Source: Erythrophleum ivorense (lineage: Eukaryota > Streptophyta > Magnoliopsida > Fabales > Fabaceae). Taken from it: a DNA stretch of 64,000 bases. A program made the translations under genes and the position numbers. The stretch lies in contig JAIUCV010000118.1 of the NCBI GenBank assembly GCA_026724425.1, positions 124,001 through 188,000 of the forward strand, read 5' to 3'. Shown one piece after another: positions 61,343-64,000 of the stretch; the stretch's first letter is position 1, and every line of letters begins with the position of its first letter. Below the pieces are notes generated by a model. That model searched no databases. It was given only the letters and a program-made list of their open reading frames with translations, and was not told the origin of the DNA.

Positions 61343-62511
61343 ATGGCTACAAGTAGAGAAACAACTGAGATGCTAAGAGAGATGCAAGAAGCATGACTGC
61401 AATGGCCAACCAAATGAGAGAACAAGCTGAGGCTCATGAAACTACAGTTAGGGCAATGACTGACCAGCTTCAAGAGAAGGCCGAGGCTCATGTAGCGACT
61501 GTGCAAGTGCTGTAGCAACTACATGAAAACATGAATAAATAGAATCAAGAAGTGCTAGTGGAAAATTGTGTAAGGGCTGGTTATAACCCTGTTGTAGGAC
61601 ACCAAGGGGAGGATGGTGACCTCTCTATTGTGTTGGCCAAATTCAGAAAAGCTGATCCTCCATTATTTTTAGGGGAGTTAGACATTGAGAAAGCTGAGAG
61701 GTGGCTGATGCAACTAGAGAAGATCTTTGAAGTTATGACCTGTACCACAGAACAAAAGGCAAAGTTGGCCATATATAAGTTAGAGGGTGAGGCTGAGCAT
61801 TGGTGGAGGAATGCCTCTAGATTATTGATTGCAAGGGGGATACCTTTGACTTGGAAAAGTTTTCAAGCTGCCTTTGAGAGCAAGTATTTTCCACCATCAG
61901 TGAGGGTTAACAAGGAAGCTGAGTTTAACTTCCTTGAACAAGGAGACAAGAATATAGATTAATATGCAACCAAATTCATTCAATTATCTCGCTTCTCCTT
62001 CTACTTGAAAAGATTTAATGATGAGCCATAGAAGGTTGAAAAATTTGAAAAAGGCTTGAAACCAGAGATTAAGGACAAGATTGTATCTACACAGATCCAC
62101 AATTTTGATGAATTGGTGGAGAAGTGTAAAGTGATGGAGAGGGCTATGATGGAAAGTGAGGCCAAGAGGAAGAAGACCCTGGAGGGTAAGCGTGACCGGG
62201 GCATGGAGCCCTTTAGGGGCGAAAGTAAGAAAGGAGCCAATAGTGGGAGTGGCTCTTGGGGTAAGAGACCACCCCCAAGGAATGTCCCTCAAAGAAGAAG
62301 TATTGGACCACCAAGAAGTGCAATGAGTGCCCCACCCACTTGTACCAAGTGTGGGAAGAACCATGGGAATGGGCCATGCCTGGTGTGTTATAATTGTGGG
62401 AAGCCTGGACACTATGCGCAGACTTGTACAGTGTTACGAAAGTCGACCTCATCTGTTAAACCACCTACCCAAGGAAGGGTGTGCAAAAGGCTAGTAGATC
62501 CCCTAGTGTAA
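61343..62511 (+). pseudogene. gag: Broken gag of Ty3/gypsy element B4
   Basis: Gag forms the retrotransposon particle and binds its RNA. The first ATG at 61343 opens M-A-T-S-R-E and shifts frame near 61390. From there one frame can be followed to 62511, interrupted by stops at 61513, 61540, 61960 and 62029 and closed at 62509. A glutamine/glutamate-rich N-terminus is followed by the retrotransposon gag core (61620-62090: R-W-L-M-Q-L-E-K-I-F, then E-A-E-H-W-W). A basic linker and two zinc-knuckle motifs come next: C-x2-C-x3-H-x4-C at 62341-62379 and C-x2-C-x4-H-x4-C at 62386-62427. The double knuckle and WW core are typical of Del/Tekay-type plant elements. The internal stops are CAG-to-TAG or CAA-to-TAA type changes. 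The copy cannot make an intact Gag. Confidence 0.93.
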
Positions 62512-62931
62512 TCCGAGGTACTTATCCATCATCATGTTGTAGATGTATTGTTTGATTTAGGTGCGACCCACTCATTCATCTCATATGATTGTGTTAAGCG
62601 TCTGGGTCTTAAAATTAGCCTGTAGCCATTTGAATTATCTGTGTCCACCCCTACTGGATATTCTATGATTACATCTTATGTATGCTTAAATTGTAATGCA
62701 CAATTGGATAGCCGTTGTACTACCCTTGATTTGATTTGCATCCCTTTGTGTGATTTTGATGTAATCATTGGTATAGAATGGCTGTCGGCTAATAATGTGA
62801 TACTTGATTGTAACCGTAAGATTATTTCCTTACCTGTAAATATATTCGAAACTTGTCCTGTGACTGAGCTTACCTATGTGTCTACCGCCAAGCCGGGAGG
62901 TGCCTTAGGCATGGTTGCCATGGCTTTCTAG
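62512..62931 (+). pseudogene. pol: Broken aspartic protease of B4
   Basis: It follows gag in the same frame after the TAA at 62509. The retropepsin active-site phrase is at 62551-62580 (L-F-D-L-G-A-T-H-S-F-I-S). The catalytic D-S-G reads D-L-G here, explained by one C-to-T change (TCA to TTA), which should abolish activity. The flap-side phrase D-V-I-I-G-I-E-W-L, with the usual C-D-F before it, is at about 62750-62785. A stop interrupts at 62623 and the frame ends at 62929. A frameshift near 62925 links it to the RT frame. In the family, protease, RT, RNase H and integrase form one polyprotein. Confidence 0.92.
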
Positions 62932-63242
62932 TATTCTTTTCATTGCATGTTGAGGTAGATGATGGGTTGGAGGATATACCTGTGATTAAGGAGTTCCCTG
63001 AGGTTTTCCCTAAAGAGTTTAATGGACTACCTCCAGAGAGAGAGCTAGAATTTTCCATTGATTTGGTACCCGGTATAGGTCTGATTTCTAAGGCCTCGTA
63101 TAGAATGGCACCTACTAAGTTAGTTAAGTTGAAAAGTCAATTAGAAGAGCTACTTGAGAAAGGGTTTATTAGACCAAGTGTGTCTCCATAGGGAGCACCA
63201 GTGTTGTTTGTCAAGAAGAAGGATGGTAGTCTTAGACTTTGG
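62925..63242 (+). pseudogene. pol: Truncated reverse transcriptase N-terminus of B4
   Basis: The frame from about 62925 contains the connector and RT start: I-P-V-I-K-E-F-P-E-V-F, G-L-P-P-E-R-E-L-E-F, Y-R-M-A-P, L-E-E-L-L-E-K-G-F-I-R-P-S and, after a stop at 63189 where the family has tryptophan, G-A-P-V-L-F-V-K-K-K-D-G-S-L-R-L. This is RT domain 1 of Ty3/gypsy elements. Sequence then passes into the Ap2 LTR, well before the catalytic Y-x-D-D motif, RNase H and integrase. The stop is a G-to-A change. Confidence 0.93.
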
Positions 63243-63758
63243 ATTGGATTTTTGTGAAATTAATTGGACATTTTTTAAGTTTGTGACAATAAACTGTATC
63301 AATATCAGGTGGCAGTCGGACCTTTGTGGTTATTTCATTACCAAACATTGTCTAGATGGTATTTTCATGGCTAGGACTTATTTTTAATGTATATTTGACA
63401 TCTAGAGATTTCTAGAATGCTATGGTTTGTGTATTTTGATTTTTCTACATTTAGTTATGATTTTTCAAAGTTACCCTTGAAATTTGTCCTATATAGCCAC
63501 AATAAATGAAGAAAATTTTAGGACTTTTTGACCCTTGATCGATGGTTTATATGAAATTTTGAGATGTTTATGACTCATATGGATGGAAAATAATTATAGA
63601 ATGTTGTTGATGAGTTCATGGGGTCCCAGAGATACAAAATGAAAAATTTATCACAATTTAATTCATTATTTTAATGTATTTTCTTGAGATTTCTTGGATG
63701 AATTGTATAACCTCACTTGTAAGAAGGGATTCAATGTTAGAAATAATATGGTATTATA
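63243..63758 (+). repeat. Ap2 LTR, last segment
   Basis: It begins at the deletion junction with GGATTTTTGTGAAATTAATT (compare 17026 and 47965) and ends GGTATTATA at 63758, followed by TSD GAATG. It contains the usual sub-repeat phrases. Confidence 0.87.
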
Positions 63759-64000
63759 GAATGGAAGTGTAATTCTATGACTGAATAGCTAATGCATATG
63801 GTGAATTAGTCGAACAACAAGTATCACATTTTTGTCCTTATCATCCCTTGTTTGTTTGCTTCTTCTTATACCCATTTGCTCAGCCATACAAGACACTAAT
63901 GGTTCCAAGATTGATTCAAGTGTTTATTTAAGTATTATTTCTTGATATATACAGCTAAATGGATGGACTACCACTTGACCAAATGCATATACATATATAC
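63759..64000. repeat. F region, continuation after Ap2
   Basis: It starts with the second GAATG and runs to the window end. AT-rich, with no coding frame seen. It is the right flank of the Ap2 insertion and so should be the continuation of 53340-55822. Confidence 0.5.

Larger units (their letters stand above)
58192..63242 (+). mobile_element. B4: 5' half of a family B Ty3/gypsy element
   Basis: It consists of a 5' LTR (58192-61117), a PBS, and gag, protease and RT-start pseudogenes, then stops abruptly at about 63242 inside RT domain 1. Ap2 sequence follows at once. The rest of pol, the 3' LTR and roughly 0.6 kb of Ap2 are gone, so a deletion spanned the junction. The left target site is TATGA and no right copy survives. 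It is the only copy here that shows what family B encodes, and so identifies B1-B3 as LTRs of a Del/Tekay-like Ty3/gypsy element. Confidence 0.9.

Noticed and set aside
61984..62412. 142-codon minus-strand frame opposite gag, the second longest in the window
   Set aside because: It is the shadow of the gag zinc-knuckle region, whose plus-strand motifs are unmistakable.

Overview
This window looks like nuclear heterochromatin of a flowering plant. It is AT-rich, about 98% of it reads as LTR retrotransposon sequence or sequence of the same character, and I found no intact host gene, tRNA, rRNA or CRISPR array. Nothing identifies the species. Almost all open reading frames are chance frames inside LTRs. 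The only recognisable protein coding is a broken Ty3/gypsy gag-protease-RT fragment at 61343-63242.

I sorted the repeats by aligning them against each other by eye. Family A has LTRs of about 3.7 kb, TGTAACATCCGG...GGTGTTACA. A-prime has LTRs of about 3.6 kb, TGTAACGAACG...GGTATTATA, and its body is related to A. Family B has LTRs of about 2.9 kb, TGTAACACCC...TTGTCRCA. C is about 3.15 kb and D is 2.62 kb. E is a copia-like remnant and F is an unclassified LTR-like stretch. Boundaries rest on 5-bp target-site duplications (TSDs), which I read at both ends of most copies.

Layout. (1) 1-18434: an old plus-strand A LTR (A0) is split by a complete minus-strand element A1 (1129-13176, TSD AAGAA) and by solo LTR A2 (13884-17548). 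A1 has two 3.7-kb LTRs, a primer binding site, a polypurine tract and an interior with no recognisable coding domain. It fits the description of a large non-autonomous derivative (LARD). (2) 18435-22837: unclassified DNA with a truncated A fragment and solo LTR C. (3) 22838-49932: a deep nest. A3 (minus) holds the A4 fragment and A5. A5 holds B2 and A-prime copy Ap1. Ap1 holds A6. A6 holds B1 and A7. TSDs are GTTAT, AGRAA, TCCAA, GTAGG, GTTCT and GKTGG, plus ACCAT for B2. (4) 49938-55822: the copia-like remnant E carrying solo LTR D (TSD GCCAC), then region F. (5) 55823-63758: A-prime copy Ap2 (TSD GAATG) containing B4, which keeps a 5' LTR, PBS, gag, protease and the start of RT before a deletion. 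F resumes to the end.

Because each insertion must be younger than what it interrupts, the order gives a relative chronology. Solo LTRs far outnumber full elements, and several deletion junctions remove an element end together with flanking DNA. Both fit long-term removal of retrotransposon DNA by recombination. The less ordinary features are the non-coding but recently mobile A1, GC-rich palindromic motif arrays in every B LTR (with a related module inside A1), a cluster of ACGT cores before the TATA box of D, and minisatellites inside the A and A-prime LTRs.
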